NCBI RefSeq assembly: GCF_030159255.1
Contig: NZ_BSCT01000030.1
Location: forward strand, 46,421 to 110,420
Length of the DNA: 64,000 nt
Direction of reading: 5' to 3'
From: Bradyrhizobium sp. SSBR45G
GTDB lineage: Bacteria; Pseudomonadota; Alphaproteobacteria; Rhizobiales; Xanthobacteraceae
Part shown: in pieces, positions 16,648 to 25,440 of the stretch
Layout: each line of letters begins with the position of its first letter
Position numbering within the stretch: the first letter of the stretch is position 1
The notes under the pieces: model-generated
Databases searched by the model: none
What the model was told of the DNA's origin: nothing
What the model saw: the letters and a program-made list of their open reading frames with translations, nothing else
Made by a program: the position numbers and the translations under genes

Positions 16648-18333
16648 GTGTCCAAACTTTCCATCCGCTTCAAGGTCATTGCAGTCATCGTGTTTCTGCT
16701 CGTCGTCATGTCCGGCCTCGGCGTGCTGGCGCTGCGCAGCATGGGCGGCATCAACGCCCGGACGGTCGAGATCACCAGCAACTGGCTGCCGAGCGTGCGG
16801 GCGCTCGGGGCGCTTCGCGCCGACATCAACATGTACCGTCTCACTCTCCGCGTCCACGTCATGGCGCTGACGGCCGAGGCCAAGGCCGCTGCCGACAAGC
16901 GCATGGCCGACATGCTCGACAAGGTGAAGCAGGACATCCGGGTCTACCAGCCGCTGATCGCCAATGCCGACGAGCGCAACATCTACGAGGCGTGGACGCG
17001 CGCCTGGAGCAACTATCTGGTCGAGGCCGACAAGGTGCTCGATGTGTCGCGCAAGAGTGTCGGCCGGCTGCCGGATGACATCGATGGCCTGTTCAAGGGA
17101 CCGGCCGTCGCGTCGGCCGCATCGGAAGAGCTCCTGGCAAAGGCCATCGACTTCAACGACAAGGGAGCCGAAGCCGCCACGCGCGATGCCGCCGACGGCT
17201 ACAGCAGCACCTTCTGGATCGTGACGACGATCATTCTCGTCGCGGTCGCCGGCGGACTCGGCGTCGGCCTCTATCTCGTCCACGACGTCTCCTCGGGCAT
17301 CGCCTCGATCATCAAGCCGATGCAGGAGCTCGCCAAGGGCGACCTCGACGCCGAGGTGCCGCACCGCGGTGAGCCGACCGAAATGGGCGCCATGGCCGAT
17401 ACCCTGCAGGTGTTCAAGGAAGCGTTGATTGCAAAGAAGGAGGCGGATGCGCTCGCCGCACGTGACGCCGAGGCCAAGATCGAGCGTGGCCGCCGCGTCG
17501 ACAACATCACGCGGCAATTCGAAACGACCATCGGCGACATCGTCGGCACCGTCTCCAGCGCGTCGACGCAGCTCGAGAACTCCGCAACCACGCTCACATC
17601 CACGGCGAGCCGGGCCCAGGAGATATCGACCATGGTGGCCGCTGCCTCCGAGGAGGCGTCCACGAACGTGCAATCGGTGGCGTCGGCGACCGAGCAGCTG
17701 TCGTCGTCGATCACCGAGATCAGCCGCCAGGTACAGGAGTCCGCGCGCATGGCCTCGGAGGCCGTCTCGCAAGCGCGTCAGACCAATGACCGCGTCGGCG
17801 AATTGTCGAAGGCCGCGGCGCGCATCGGCGACGTCGTCGAGCTGATCAACTCCATCGCCGGCCAGACCAACCTGCTGGCGCTGAACGCCACCATCGAGGC
17901 GGCGCGTGCCGGCGAGGCCGGGCGCGGCTTCGCGGTGGTCGCCTCCGAGGTCAAGGCGCTGGCCGAGCAGACGTCGAAAGCGACCGGCGAGATCGGTCAG
18001 CAGATCTCAGGCATTCAGGCCGCGACCCAGGAGTCGGTCGGCGCCATCAGGGACATCTCCGGCACCATCGAGCGGCTGTCGGAAATTTCCTCTGCGATCG
18101 CGGCCGCGGTCGAAGAGCAGGGCGCCGCGACGCAGGAGATCTCGCGCAACGTCCAGCAGTCGTCGCATGCCACGCAACAGGTGTCGTCGAGCGTCGTCGA
18201 CGTGCAGCGCGGCGCGACCGCCACGGGCTCGGCGTCGGCCCAGGTGCTGCACGCCGCCAAATCGCTTGCCACCGACAGCGACCGGCTGAAGCGGGAGGTT
18301 GCCTCGTTCCTGCAGTCGGTGCGTGTGGCATGA
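16648..18333 (+). CDS. Methyl-accepting chemotaxis protein 2 of the tandem cluster
   Basis: 561 residues with the same order as its neighbour: TM1, four-helix sensor (NWLPSVRALGALRADINMYRLT), TM2 (FWIVTTIILVAVAGGLGVGLYL), HAMP (IIKPMQELAKGDLDAEVPHR) and signalling hairpin with NLLALNATIEAARAGEAGRG. It would couple through CheW to CheA and steer the flagellar motor; the ligand is unknown. GTG 16648 follows GGAGGA by seven bases. Sensor residues such as 'VSRKSVGRLPDDIDGLF' are closer to receptor 3 than to receptor 1, so the 2/3 duplication is the younger one. Confidence 0.93.
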   Translation: MSKLSIRFKVIAVIVFLLVVMSGLGVLALRSMGGINARTVEITSNWLPSVRALGALRADINMYRLTLRVHVMALTAEAKAAADKRMADMLDKVKQDIRVYQPLIANADERNIYEAWTRAWSNYLVEADKVLDVSRKSVGRLPDDIDGLFKGPAVASAASEELLAKAIDFNDKGAEAATRDAADGYSSTFWIVTTIILVAVAGGLGVGLYLVHDVSSGIASIIKPMQELAKGDLDAEVPHRGEPTEMGAMADTLQVFKEALIAKKEADALAARDAEAKIERGRRVDNITRQFETTIGDIVGTVSSASTQLENSATTLTSTASRAQEISTMVAAASEEASTNVQSVASATEQLSSSITEISRQVQESARMASEAVSQARQTNDRVGELSKAAARIGDVVELINSIAGQTNLLALNATIEAARAGEAGRGFAVVASEVKALAEQTSKATGEIGQQISGIQAATQESVGAIRDISGTIERLSEISSAIAAAVEEQGAATQEISRNVQQSSHATQQVSSSVVDVQRGATATGSASAQVLHAAKSLATDSDRLKREVASFLQSVRVA

Positions 18334-18404
18334 TCTGCCACCAGCATTCGGCGCTCCCGATGCCGTACTAATACGTAGATCAGGATTAACGGAACTTTGC
18401 CGAC

Positions 18405-18442
18405 AAAGCGGCAATCTGCGTCTCGGCAGTTGCCGCTTTTTT
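18405..18442 (+). terminator. Terminator between chemoreceptors 2 and 3
   Basis: Stem AAAGCGGCAA / TTGCCGCTTT with a 15-nt loop and a run of six T, homologous to the element at 16520-16555. It implies that each receptor gene has its own promoter. Confidence 0.85.
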
Positions 18443-18536
18443 GCGTTTCGCAGCGGCCCGCTGGTCGCGCAATGGTGCTGTGGCCGGGGAGCCACGACCG
18501 GTGGCACGAGACGCTTGTCCTGGAGGACTATAGGAC

Positions 18537-20222
18537 GTGTCCAAGCTTTCCATTCGCATCAAGATCATCGCCGTCATCGCCTTCATGCTCGTGGTGATGT
18601 CCTGCATGGGACTGCTGGCGCTGCGCAGCATGCGCGACATCAATGCGCGGACCGTCGACATCGCCACCAATTGGCTGCCCAGCGTGCGCGTGCTCGGCGC
18701 GCTGCGCGCGGACATCAACGTCTACCGGCTGACCCTGCGGGCCCATGTGATGGCGCTGACGCCGGAAGCGAAGGCCAACAACGACAAGCGCATGGCCGAT
18801 ACGTTGGACAAGGTGCGCAAGGACATCCAGGCCTATCAGCCGCTGATCTCGAACGCCGAGGAGCGTCGCATCTATGAGACCTGGACGCAGGCCTGGGACA
18901 AGTACACGGCCGAGGCCGACAAGGTCCTCGAAGTCTCGCGCAAGAGCATCGGGAAGCTGCCCGACGACGTCGACGCGCTGTTCAAGCCTGCCGGCGTGGC
19001 GGCGACCGCGTCGGAGGATATTCTGACCAAAGCGATCGAGTACAACGACAAGGGTGCGGAAGCAGCCACGCGCGATGCCGCCGATGGCTACAACAGCACC
19101 TTCTGGGTCGTGACCTCCATCATTCTCGCCGCGGTTGCCGCCGGCATCGGCGTGGGCTTCTATCTCGTCCAGGACGTCTCGTCGGGCATCGCCTCCATCA
19201 TCAAGCCGATGCAGGCGCTCGGACGCGGCGATCTCTCCGCCGAGGTGCCGCACCGCGGCGAGCCCACGGAAATGGGCGCCATGGCGGACACGCTGCAGGT
19301 GTTCAAGGAGGCCCTGATCGCCAAGAAGGAAGCTGACGAGCGCGCGGCACACGACGCCGAGGCCAAGATCGAGCGCGGCCGGCGCGTCGACAACATCACC
19401 CGCCAGTTCGAGGCCACGATCGGCGAGATCGTGCAGACGGTGTCGTCGGCCTCGACCGAGCTCGAGCATTCGGCCGGCGCGCTGTCATCGACGGCGACGC
19501 GCTCGCAGGAGATCTCGACCCAGGTCGCGGCGGCCTCCGAGGAAGCCTCGACCAACGTGCAGTCGGTCGCCTCGGCCACCGAGGAGCTGTCGTCGTCGAT
19601 CACCGAGATCAGCCGCCAGGTGCAGGAATCCGCGCGCATGGCCTCCGAGGCCGTGTCGCAGGCGCGCCAGACCAATGATCGCGTCGGCGAATTGTCGAAG
19701 GCCGCGGCCCGCATCGGCGACGTCGTCGAGCTGATCAACTCCATCGCCGGCCAGACCAACCTGCTTGCCTTGAATGCCACCATCGAAGCGGCGCGTGCCG
19801 GCGAGGCCGGCCGCGGCTTCGCGGTGGTCGCCTCCGAGGTGAAGGCATTGGCCGAGCAGACCTCCAAGGCGACCGGCGAGATCGGCCAGCAGATTTCCGG
19901 CATCCAGGCTGCGACGCAGGAATCCGTCGGCGCCATCCGCGACATCTCCGGCACGATCGAGCGGCTGTCGGAAATCTCCTCGGCGATCGCGGCCGCGGTG
20001 GAGGAGCAGGGCGCCGCGACGCAGGAGATCGCGCGCAACGTCCAGCAGGCCTCGCACGGCACGCAGCAGGTGTCGTCGAACGTCGTCGACGTGCAGCGCG
20101 GCGCATCGGAGACCGGCCAGGCGTCGACTCACGTCCTCGACGCCGCCAAGTCGCTGGCGACCGACAGCGACCGGCTCAAGCGCGAGGTGGCCTCGTTCCT
20201 GCAGTCGGTGCGTGCGGCTTAG
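18537..20222 (+). CDS. Methyl-accepting chemotaxis protein 3 of the tandem cluster
   Basis: 561 residues: TM1, four-helix sensor (NWLPSVRVLGALRADINVYRLT), TM2 (FWVVTSIILAAVAAGIGVGFYL), HAMP (IIKPMQALGRGDLSAEVPHR) and signalling domain. The HAMP-proximal and early signalling part resembles receptor 1 (EIVQTVSSASTELEHSAG), while the sensor resembles receptor 2, so this gene looks like a mosaic of the other two. GTG 18537 follows GGAGGACTATAGGAC. Its stop lies 3 bp from the stop of the convergent DUF2339 gene, with no terminator between them. Confidence 0.93.
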   Translation: MSKLSIRIKIIAVIAFMLVVMSCMGLLALRSMRDINARTVDIATNWLPSVRVLGALRADINVYRLTLRAHVMALTPEAKANNDKRMADTLDKVRKDIQAYQPLISNAEERRIYETWTQAWDKYTAEADKVLEVSRKSIGKLPDDVDALFKPAGVAATASEDILTKAIEYNDKGAEAATRDAADGYNSTFWVVTSIILAAVAAGIGVGFYLVQDVSSGIASIIKPMQALGRGDLSAEVPHRGEPTEMGAMADTLQVFKEALIAKKEADERAAHDAEAKIERGRRVDNITRQFEATIGEIVQTVSSASTELEHSAGALSSTATRSQEISTQVAAASEEASTNVQSVASATEELSSSITEISRQVQESARMASEAVSQARQTNDRVGELSKAAARIGDVVELINSIAGQTNLLALNATIEAARAGEAGRGFAVVASEVKALAEQTSKATGEIGQQISGIQAATQESVGAIRDISGTIERLSEISSAIAAAVEEQGAATQEIARNVQQASHGTQQVSSNVVDVQRGASETGQASTHVLDAAKSLATDSDRLKREVASFLQSVRAA

Positions 20223-20225
20223 CCG

Positions 20226-22916
20226 CTAGGCCGCCGGTGTGGCCGGCGGCGGCGCCTGCTGCTGCCGCCGGAACAGCACCTTCTGGTACAGCCAGCCGAT
20301 CGCGACCAGCACGAGGCCAAGGCCGATGAAGGACAGCGCGCGCCAGACCCCGGTCAGCGCCGACATGTCGACCAGGAAGGCCTTGAGGATCGTCAGCGCG
20401 ATCACGATCGCCGATGCGAGGCGCGCACGCTGCGACGACACGACGATGCCGATGCCGAGTAGCAGCACGCCAAAGGCGAGCCAGGCGATCGAGTAGGTGT
20501 ACTGCTCGGCCGCGCTGGTCGGCCCGCTGCTCAGGTCCGGGCCGTGATAGATCCGGCGGATCTCCAGGCTGACATAGGACAGCACCAGGACAAGCGCGCC
20601 CGCGGCCAGCGTGTTGCCATAGGCCGGCGGGCGGCGGCCTGCGACCGCGTAGGACAGCAGCAGCATCAGCACGGCCGGGAACGCGTAGGCCAGGATCAGG
20701 ATGTTGAGGAGGCCGCCCTTGATCGCGACGTCCGAGATCATCGGGTTCTCCAGCACCAGCAACCCGACCACGGTGGTGCCGCCGGCGATGCCCGTCAGGA
20801 TCACGGCGCTGAAATTGTGGACGATGCTGCCGCTGCGCTCGCGCAGCCGCTCCAGGCCGATCGCCAGCGCCAGCGCAACGCAGACGTCGAGCCCGATTTC
20901 GGCGAGCGACGGCACCGCCAGCATGTCGCCGTCATTGACGGCGTGACGGATCTCCAGGAACGCCAGCAGCGTCGTGAACAGGATCGCCGCGGCCTCCACC
21001 GCACGCAGCGGCGCATCGTCGCCATGGCGGCGCATCAAGTAGCTCGCGCCCCAGAACGAGGCCGCCGGCACGCCATAGCCCCACAGCAGCCAGTTGAAGA
21101 TCGGCGTGGTGCCGACATCGGCGCCGACGATGCGCGGATCGTGACCGATCCGGAGCACCACGAGGCCGGCGAACACCGCCGCCAAGGTGCGCAGGAACGG
21201 GATCGGCCGGCTCTGGAAGACCCAGGCGGTGCCCAGCGACATCAGCGCCAGCGCGATCGTCAGCCAGCCCTTCTCCAGCGCAAAGGTCAGCGCCAGCGCC
21301 AGGGCTGCCAGCGTGCCGGTCGCGAACAGCGCGATCGAGGCGCCGAGGCCCGGCCGTTCCTCGCGCCGGGTCAATGCCTCGGTTGCGGCGGCAAAACCTG
21401 CGGCGAGCACGACCGCGAGGATCGCGAACGGAATCGAGCGGTCGAGATGGGCGATGCGCGCATACAGCGCGACCAGCAGCGCCAGCGGCGTGAACACGCC
21501 GGCCGCCGACCACACCACCGGCACGATCGCGTTCTCCGAGCGTCCCTGCGCCAGGAAGCCGGCGCTGCCGAAGCCGAGCGCGAAGATCACCGCCGTCACC
21601 AGATGCCACGACACCGAGGCGCCGAGCGGGTTCGGGCCCATGCCGGGCAGCGCGCCGCCGGGCAGCACCAGCAGGTCCGGATTGTCGCGCAGCGCCCATT
21701 CGGCGAACACCACGAACACCGTGGCGGCGGCCGCGGCCACTGCGCCGGCCGCGCTCGGCGCCCGCCAGGCGACCGCAAGCGTTGCCGCGACCAGCCCCGT
21801 GAAGCCGATCAGCGCCAGGCCATCATGGAAGCTCGACAGCACGACCAGCATGCCGCCGAGCAGATAGACCGCGAGCCCGCCTGAGGAGATCGGCTCGACC
21901 TCGTCATTGTCGGCCGCGGGCCCGAACATGAAGCCGCAGACCACGATCAGTGCGGCCAGCGCAAAGCCTGCCACGACGTGGAAGACGTGCGGCGCGACGG
22001 TCTCGACGGCCATGTCGAGGCCGGGCAGGGTCCACAGGAACGACAGCCCGATCGTGGTCATGGCGAGCCAGCGCCACAGCCGCACGCGAGCCAGCGCGAA
22101 GGCAGCCGCCGTCACGATCGCGAGGTAGATGTAGAGCGCCCAGTAGTTCGGTTGGCCCGTCGACACCAGCACGGGTGTCGTGAAGGCGGCGACGAGGCCG
22201 AGCCCGGCCAGCGCCGGGCCGTGCAGCAGCGCAGCGGCCAGCGTGCCCAGCGCGACCACGCCGAGCAGGACGAAGGCGATCGCGGGCGGCAGGAAGTCGT
22301 ACAGCGCGTAGGACGCGTAGACGGTGGCGAAGGCCACCGCTGTGCCGGCCGCGGTCAGGATCGCCGGGATGTTGGCGATCGGCAGCGCCGCGATCTGCGA
22401 GATGCTCTCCTTGCGCCGGGTCCATTCGCCGGCCGCGAGCAGCGCGGCGGCGAACAGCGCGCCGAGCGCGACGCGCACCTCGGGGCCGACGAGGCCAGCC
22501 TCGATCGAGTAGCGCACCATGAAGAAGCCGCCGAGCGCGAGCGTCAAACCGCCGATCCACACCACCCAGCGGGTGCCGATGCGCTCCTCGAAACCGGCGG
22601 ACGGTTGCGGCACGGGAGGCGGAGGCGCGAGCGGCGGCGGCTGATCGGCCGCCGCGTCGCTCGCCATCGTCGCGGGTTGCAGAGCAGGCTCGGTCACTTC
22701 CGGCAGCGGCGGCGGCATCGGCGCAGCCATGGCAGGCTCTTCCAGCGGGCTCAGTGGCGGCGCTGCCGGCACTGGCGCAATGACCGCCGGGCGCGCGGCT
22801 TCGAGCCGGTCCAGCCGGGCCTGCAGTTCGGCCAATCGATCGGAGATTTGACGCGCGTATGCGAATATTGCGAACGCGACCAGCAGAGCGATCAAATCCA
22901 GGTGCGAATCGAACAT
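20226..22916 (-). CDS. DUF2339 large multi-pass membrane protein
   Basis: 896 residues. One N-terminal helix (LIALLVAFAIFAYA) is followed by a short coiled coil (ISDRLAELQARLDRLEA), a ~90-residue Pro/Ala-rich linker, the family entry motif 'FEERIGTRWVVWIGGLTLALGGFFMVRYSIE' spread over the first inner helix, and then about 25 hydrophobic helices to the C-terminus. This is the DUF2339 family, whose function is unknown. The start is ATG 22916 (or the GTG immediately before it); the upstream open frame has no membrane-protein character. It is transcribed towards the chemoreceptors, with tail-to-tail stops 3 bp apart. Confidence 0.88.
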   Translation of the reverse strand: MFDSHLDLIALLVAFAIFAYARQISDRLAELQARLDRLEAARPAVIAPVPAAPPLSPLEEPAMAAPMPPPLPEVTEPALQPATMASDAAADQPPPLAPPPPVPQPSAGFEERIGTRWVVWIGGLTLALGGFFMVRYSIEAGLVGPEVRVALGALFAAALLAAGEWTRRKESISQIAALPIANIPAILTAAGTAVAFATVYASYALYDFLPPAIAFVLLGVVALGTLAAALLHGPALAGLGLVAAFTTPVLVSTGQPNYWALYIYLAIVTAAAFALARVRLWRWLAMTTIGLSFLWTLPGLDMAVETVAPHVFHVVAGFALAALIVVCGFMFGPAADNDEVEPISSGGLAVYLLGGMLVVLSSFHDGLALIGFTGLVAATLAVAWRAPSAAGAVAAAAATVFVVFAEWALRDNPDLLVLPGGALPGMGPNPLGASVSWHLVTAVIFALGFGSAGFLAQGRSENAIVPVVWSAAGVFTPLALLVALYARIAHLDRSIPFAILAVVLAAGFAAATEALTRREERPGLGASIALFATGTLAALALALTFALEKGWLTIALALMSLGTAWVFQSRPIPFLRTLAAVFAGLVVLRIGHDPRIVGADVGTTPIFNWLLWGYGVPAASFWGASYLMRRHGDDAPLRAVEAAAILFTTLLAFLEIRHAVNDGDMLAVPSLAEIGLDVCVALALAIGLERLRERSGSIVHNFSAVILTGIAGGTTVVGLLVLENPMISDVAIKGGLLNILILAYAFPAVLMLLLSYAVAGRRPPAYGNTLAAGALVLVLSYVSLEIRRIYHGPDLSSGPTSAAEQYTYSIAWLAFGVLLLGIGIVVSSQRARLASAIVIALTILKAFLVDMSALTGVWRALSFIGLGLVLVAIGWLYQKVLFRRQQQAPPPATPAA

Positions 22917-23119
22917 CACGCGGGGAAATCCTGAAACAATGGCGCCGGCAGGCGTCACGGGTGGAGGGATGGCGCCGGCTTTCGGGTGGGCGCAGCGAAT
23001 CGACCGCCGGCACCGACGTGCCGTCACGATGGCTGCAGTTCCTTGAGTGTCAAACGCGGCGCGGGAAGTTCAAGCGGCGCCGGTATGCTGCTACGCGGCG
23101 CAGCCGCAATTTGAGCGGC

Positions 23120-23626
23120 TCACTCCAGATCGATGCTGAAAGGCTGGCTGTCGACCATCATCGCGCCGGGCCCGATGGCGTCCAGCGCGCGGACCATGCG
23201 GCCCTGCCGCCCGAGCGCCCGGTCGGCGAGGCTGACGATCAGGCGGTTCGGCGAGGCGATCGGCGAGGCCTGGCGGATCGCCCAGGCGATATCGAGCTCG
23301 TCGCGGTGCGGATTGAGCGCGCAGGCGGCCGCGAAGGCGCTCGCGGTCGAGCGGCTGATGCCGGCATAGCAGTGGATGACCAGCGGCGCCGCCTGGTCCC
23401 AGCCGCGGACGAACTCCAGCACCTGCGTGACGTGCTCGTCATTGGGGGCCATGAAGCCGGGAAGCGGCTCGGCGATGTCGTCCACCGACACCCTCAGATG
23501 GTTCTCCGGCCGGATGGTCTTCGGCCGTTGCACCTGCTCGACATTGGCCATGATGGTCAGCACATGGCTGGCGCCGGTCAGGCGCACGGTGTCGGGCAGG
23601 GCGGCGAGTGAGCAGACATGGATCAT
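23120..23626 (-). CDS. Protein tyrosine / dual-specificity phosphatase-like protein
   Basis: 168 residues with the CX5R phosphatase loop HCYAGISRST at residues ~85-94, where Cys is the nucleophile and Arg binds phosphate. The preceding 'VRGWDQAAPLVI' strand and following helix 'ASAFAAACALNP' are those of the cysteine phosphatase fold. An Asp in 'VSVDDIAEP' is a candidate general acid. Its substrate is unknown; family members in Rhizobiales are often annotated simply as tyrosine phosphatase. It lies at the end of a minus-strand gene series (ygfZ to here), about 100 bp after the previous gene, so co-transcription is possible. Confidence 0.82.
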   Translation of the reverse strand: MIHVCSLAALPDTVRLTGASHVLTIMANVEQVQRPKTIRPENHLRVSVDDIAEPLPGFMAPNDEHVTQVLEFVRGWDQAAPLVIHCYAGISRSTASAFAAACALNPHRDELDIAWAIRQASPIASPNRLIVSLADRALGRQGRMVRALDAIGPGAMMVDSQPFSIDLE

Positions 23627-23724
23627 GACAGGCCTTTGGACGTCCGCTTATACGAACGGCGGCCAAAGGGCAAAAGCGCGTTTTGGAGGTCTGCCGTCGC
23701 GCTGGCGCATGCGCGCCGCGACTC

Positions 23725-23949
23725 TCAGCGGGTGTTCTTGAGCTGCCGCAGCTCCTGGCGGACCAGATGGGCCTTGCCCTCGATCTCGGCGTTCAGCCGC
23801 TCGAGATGGTCCAGCACACGCTCCCGGCTCGGCGAGGAGACCTCGACCGGCTTCTCGGACCATGGACGGCGCACGAACAGGGCCACCATGGCGACGGCCA
23901 AGGCGGTCAGGAGCGGAAAGCTCAGGGCAACGAGCTGGTGCGTGGTCAT
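23725..23949 (-). CDS. Small one-helix membrane protein with a charged tail
   Basis: 74 residues. A transmembrane helix at ~8-28 (LSFPLLTALAVAMVALFV) is followed by 'RRPWSEKPVEV' and a coiled-coil tail (REROVLDH-like heptads, actual text RERVLDHLERLNAEIEGK). The start ATG 23949 overlaps the upstream gene's stop in the ATGA pattern, so translation is coupled. Family and function are not recognised. Confidence 0.65.
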   Translation of the reverse strand: MTTHQLVALSFPLLTALAVAMVALFVRRPWSEKPVEVSSPSRERVLDHLERLNAEIEGKAHLVRQELRQLKNTR

Positions 23950-24185
23950 CGAAGACCTCCCAGGATCCACTGACCCAGCAAATGTAGGAGCACTCCGGTG
24001 ACAATGCAAACGACGCCTGACCCATAGATCAGGCCCGCCGGGGTGCTCGGCGGCAGCACGCCGTAGACGAACTGGGCCAGCGGCACGAACGTGCCGGCGG
24101 TGACGATCGCCGTGGCCAGCGTGTTCATCCAATTGGCCGCCAGCCTCAGCCGTTCGTTGCGGCGCTCGTCCGGCGTCAGCGGCAT
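23946..24185 (-). CDS. Small two-helix membrane protein
   Basis: 79 residues. A charged N-terminus (MPLTPDERRNERLRLAANW) is followed by two hydrophobic helices (TLATAIVTAGTFVPLAQFVYG and GLIYGSGVVCIVTGVLLHLLG). It starts 4 bp after the stop of the HD-domain gene and overlaps the next gene by ATGA, so the two small proteins are probably made together and could form a complex. I do not recognise the family. Confidence 0.68.
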   Translation of the reverse strand: MPLTPDERRNERLRLAANWMNTLATAIVTAGTFVPLAQFVYGVLPPSTPAGLIYGSGVVCIVTGVLLHLLGQWILGGLR

Positions 24186-24189
24186 GGCG

Positions 24190-24804
24190 TCACGACCCCA
24201 GCACGAGGTTGAAGCGCGTCAGGAACCGTTTCTCGGCCTTGGCGGCGCTCCACGGCGTCAGGTAGTCGGTGACCGTGGCCTCCGGCAGGCCGGGGTCGCG
24301 GCCAAACAGGCGTTTGGCCTCGCTCTCGGCGAAGCCGGCGAGCCGGGTCGCCTCGAGATAGGCGGCGCCGCGGTCGGCGGCCTTGATCTGGCGCTCGATC
24401 TCGGGCGCGAGCTCCGCCGGCAGGCCGAAGCGGATGTGGATGGCGCCGAGCAGCCGCTTCTCGACTGATTTGTAGCTGCCGCCGAGCACCGCCTTGAACG
24501 GCGAGATCATGTCGCCGATGACGTATTCCGGCGCATCGTGCAGCAGCGCCGCGAGCCGCAGCCGCGCATCGATGTTGGGTTTTCGCGCACGCATCACGGT
24601 CTCGACCAGCAGCGTGTGCTGCGCCACCGAGAAGATGTGCGTGCCCGAGGTCTGGCCGTTCCAGCGCGCGACGCGCGCCAGCCCATGGGCGATGTCGGCG
24701 ATCTCGACATCGAGCGGCGAGGGATCGATCAGGTTGAGGCGCCGGCCGGACAGCATGCGCTGCCAGACGCGGTCGTGCCCGCTCGCGGGCGTCTTGGTCG
24801 TCAT
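24190..24804 (-). CDS. HD-domain hydrolase, YfbR-like 5'-deoxynucleotidase family
   Basis: 204 residues. It has an HD superfamily metal site: His in 'SVAQHTLLVETVM', the HD doublet in 'LAALLHDAPEYVIGDM' and a downstream Asp in 'IKAADRGAAYLEA'. This spacing resembles the YfbR family, which removes phosphate from deoxynucleoside 5'-monophosphates. Its start overlaps the tag stop by one base (TAATG), so it is translated with the DNA glycosylase, a nucleic-acid maintenance context that fits a nucleotidase. The exact substrate is an inference. Confidence 0.82.
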   Translation of the reverse strand: MTTKTPASGHDRVWQRMLSGRRLNLIDPSPLDVEIADIAHGLARVARWNGQTSGTHIFSVAQHTLLVETVMRARKPNIDARLRLAALLHDAPEYVIGDMISPFKAVLGGSYKSVEKRLLGAIHIRFGLPAELAPEIERQIKAADRGAAYLEATRLAGFAESEAKRLFGRDPGLPEATVTDYLTPWSAAKAEKRFLTRFNLVLGS

Positions 24805-25430
24805 TATTTGATCTTGAGGCGCGGGGTGCGGCGCTGGCCGCTGCAGGTCTCATGGCAGAAGCAGGTGACGAGGTGGTCGTTGACCATACCGGTCGCCTGC
24901 ATGAAGGCATAGACGATCGTCGGGCCGACGAACTTGAAGCCGCGCGAGGACAGCTCCTTGGACATCCTGATCGACAGCGGCGTCGAGGCCGGTACGTTCG
25001 CGGTGGTCTTGAACGCATTGACCTTGGGCGCGCCGTCCATGAAGTCCCACAGCAGCTTCGAGAAGCCTGGCCCCTTGTCCTGGATCTCAAGCCAGGATTT
25101 CGCGCTGAGAATGGCGCCCTCGATCTTGGCGCGGTTGCGCACGATGCCGGCGTCGTTCATCAGCGCATGGATCTTCTTGTCGGAGTAGCGCGCGATCTTG
25201 TCCGGCTGGAAATCATCGAAGGCGCGGCGGAAATTGTCGCGCTTGCGCAGGATCGTGATCCACGACAGCCCGGCCTGGAAGCCGTCGAGGATCAGCTTCT
25301 CATACAGCGCGCGGTCGTCATATTCCGGCACGCCCCACTCGGTGTCGTGATAGGCGACATAGAGCGGATCGCTGCCCGGCCAGGGGCAGCGCGTCAGACC
25401 ATCGGGATGGACGACAGCGGCGCGGCTCAT
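24804..25430 (-). CDS. tag: DNA-3-methyladenine glycosylase I
   Basis: 208 residues. It excises 3-methyladenine from alkylated DNA. It matches E. coli Tag along its length: 'RCPWPGSDPLYVAYHDTEWGVP' (read in two pieces around the zinc Cys), 'LYEKLILDGFQAGLSWITIL', 'KFVGPTIVYAFMQATGMVNDH'. The zinc-snap ligands are the N-terminal Cys and His and the C-terminal 'CFCHETC' segment. It lies 10 bp after ygfZ and overlaps the HD hydrolase gene, so it is in the middle of an operon. Confidence 0.95.
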   Translation of the reverse strand: MSRAAVVHPDGLTRCPWPGSDPLYVAYHDTEWGVPEYDDRALYEKLILDGFQAGLSWITILRKRDNFRRAFDDFQPDKIARYSDKKIHALMNDAGIVRNRAKIEGAILSAKSWLEIQDKGPGFSKLLWDFMDGAPKVNAFKTTANVPASTPLSIRMSKELSSRGFKFVGPTIVYAFMQATGMVNDHLVTCFCHETCSGQRRTPRLKIK

Positions 25431-25440
25431 GACGGGGGCG

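Larger units (their letters stand above)
14759..20222 (+). repeat. Tandem triplication with 1889-bp period
   Basis: The three receptor start codons are at 14759, 16648 and 18537, exactly 1889 bp apart both times. The intergenic segments (16448-16647 and 18334-18536) are clearly homologous, including the TATTAGTAC / TACTAATAC region and the terminator. The duplicated unit was therefore gene plus spacer. Confidence 0.85.
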
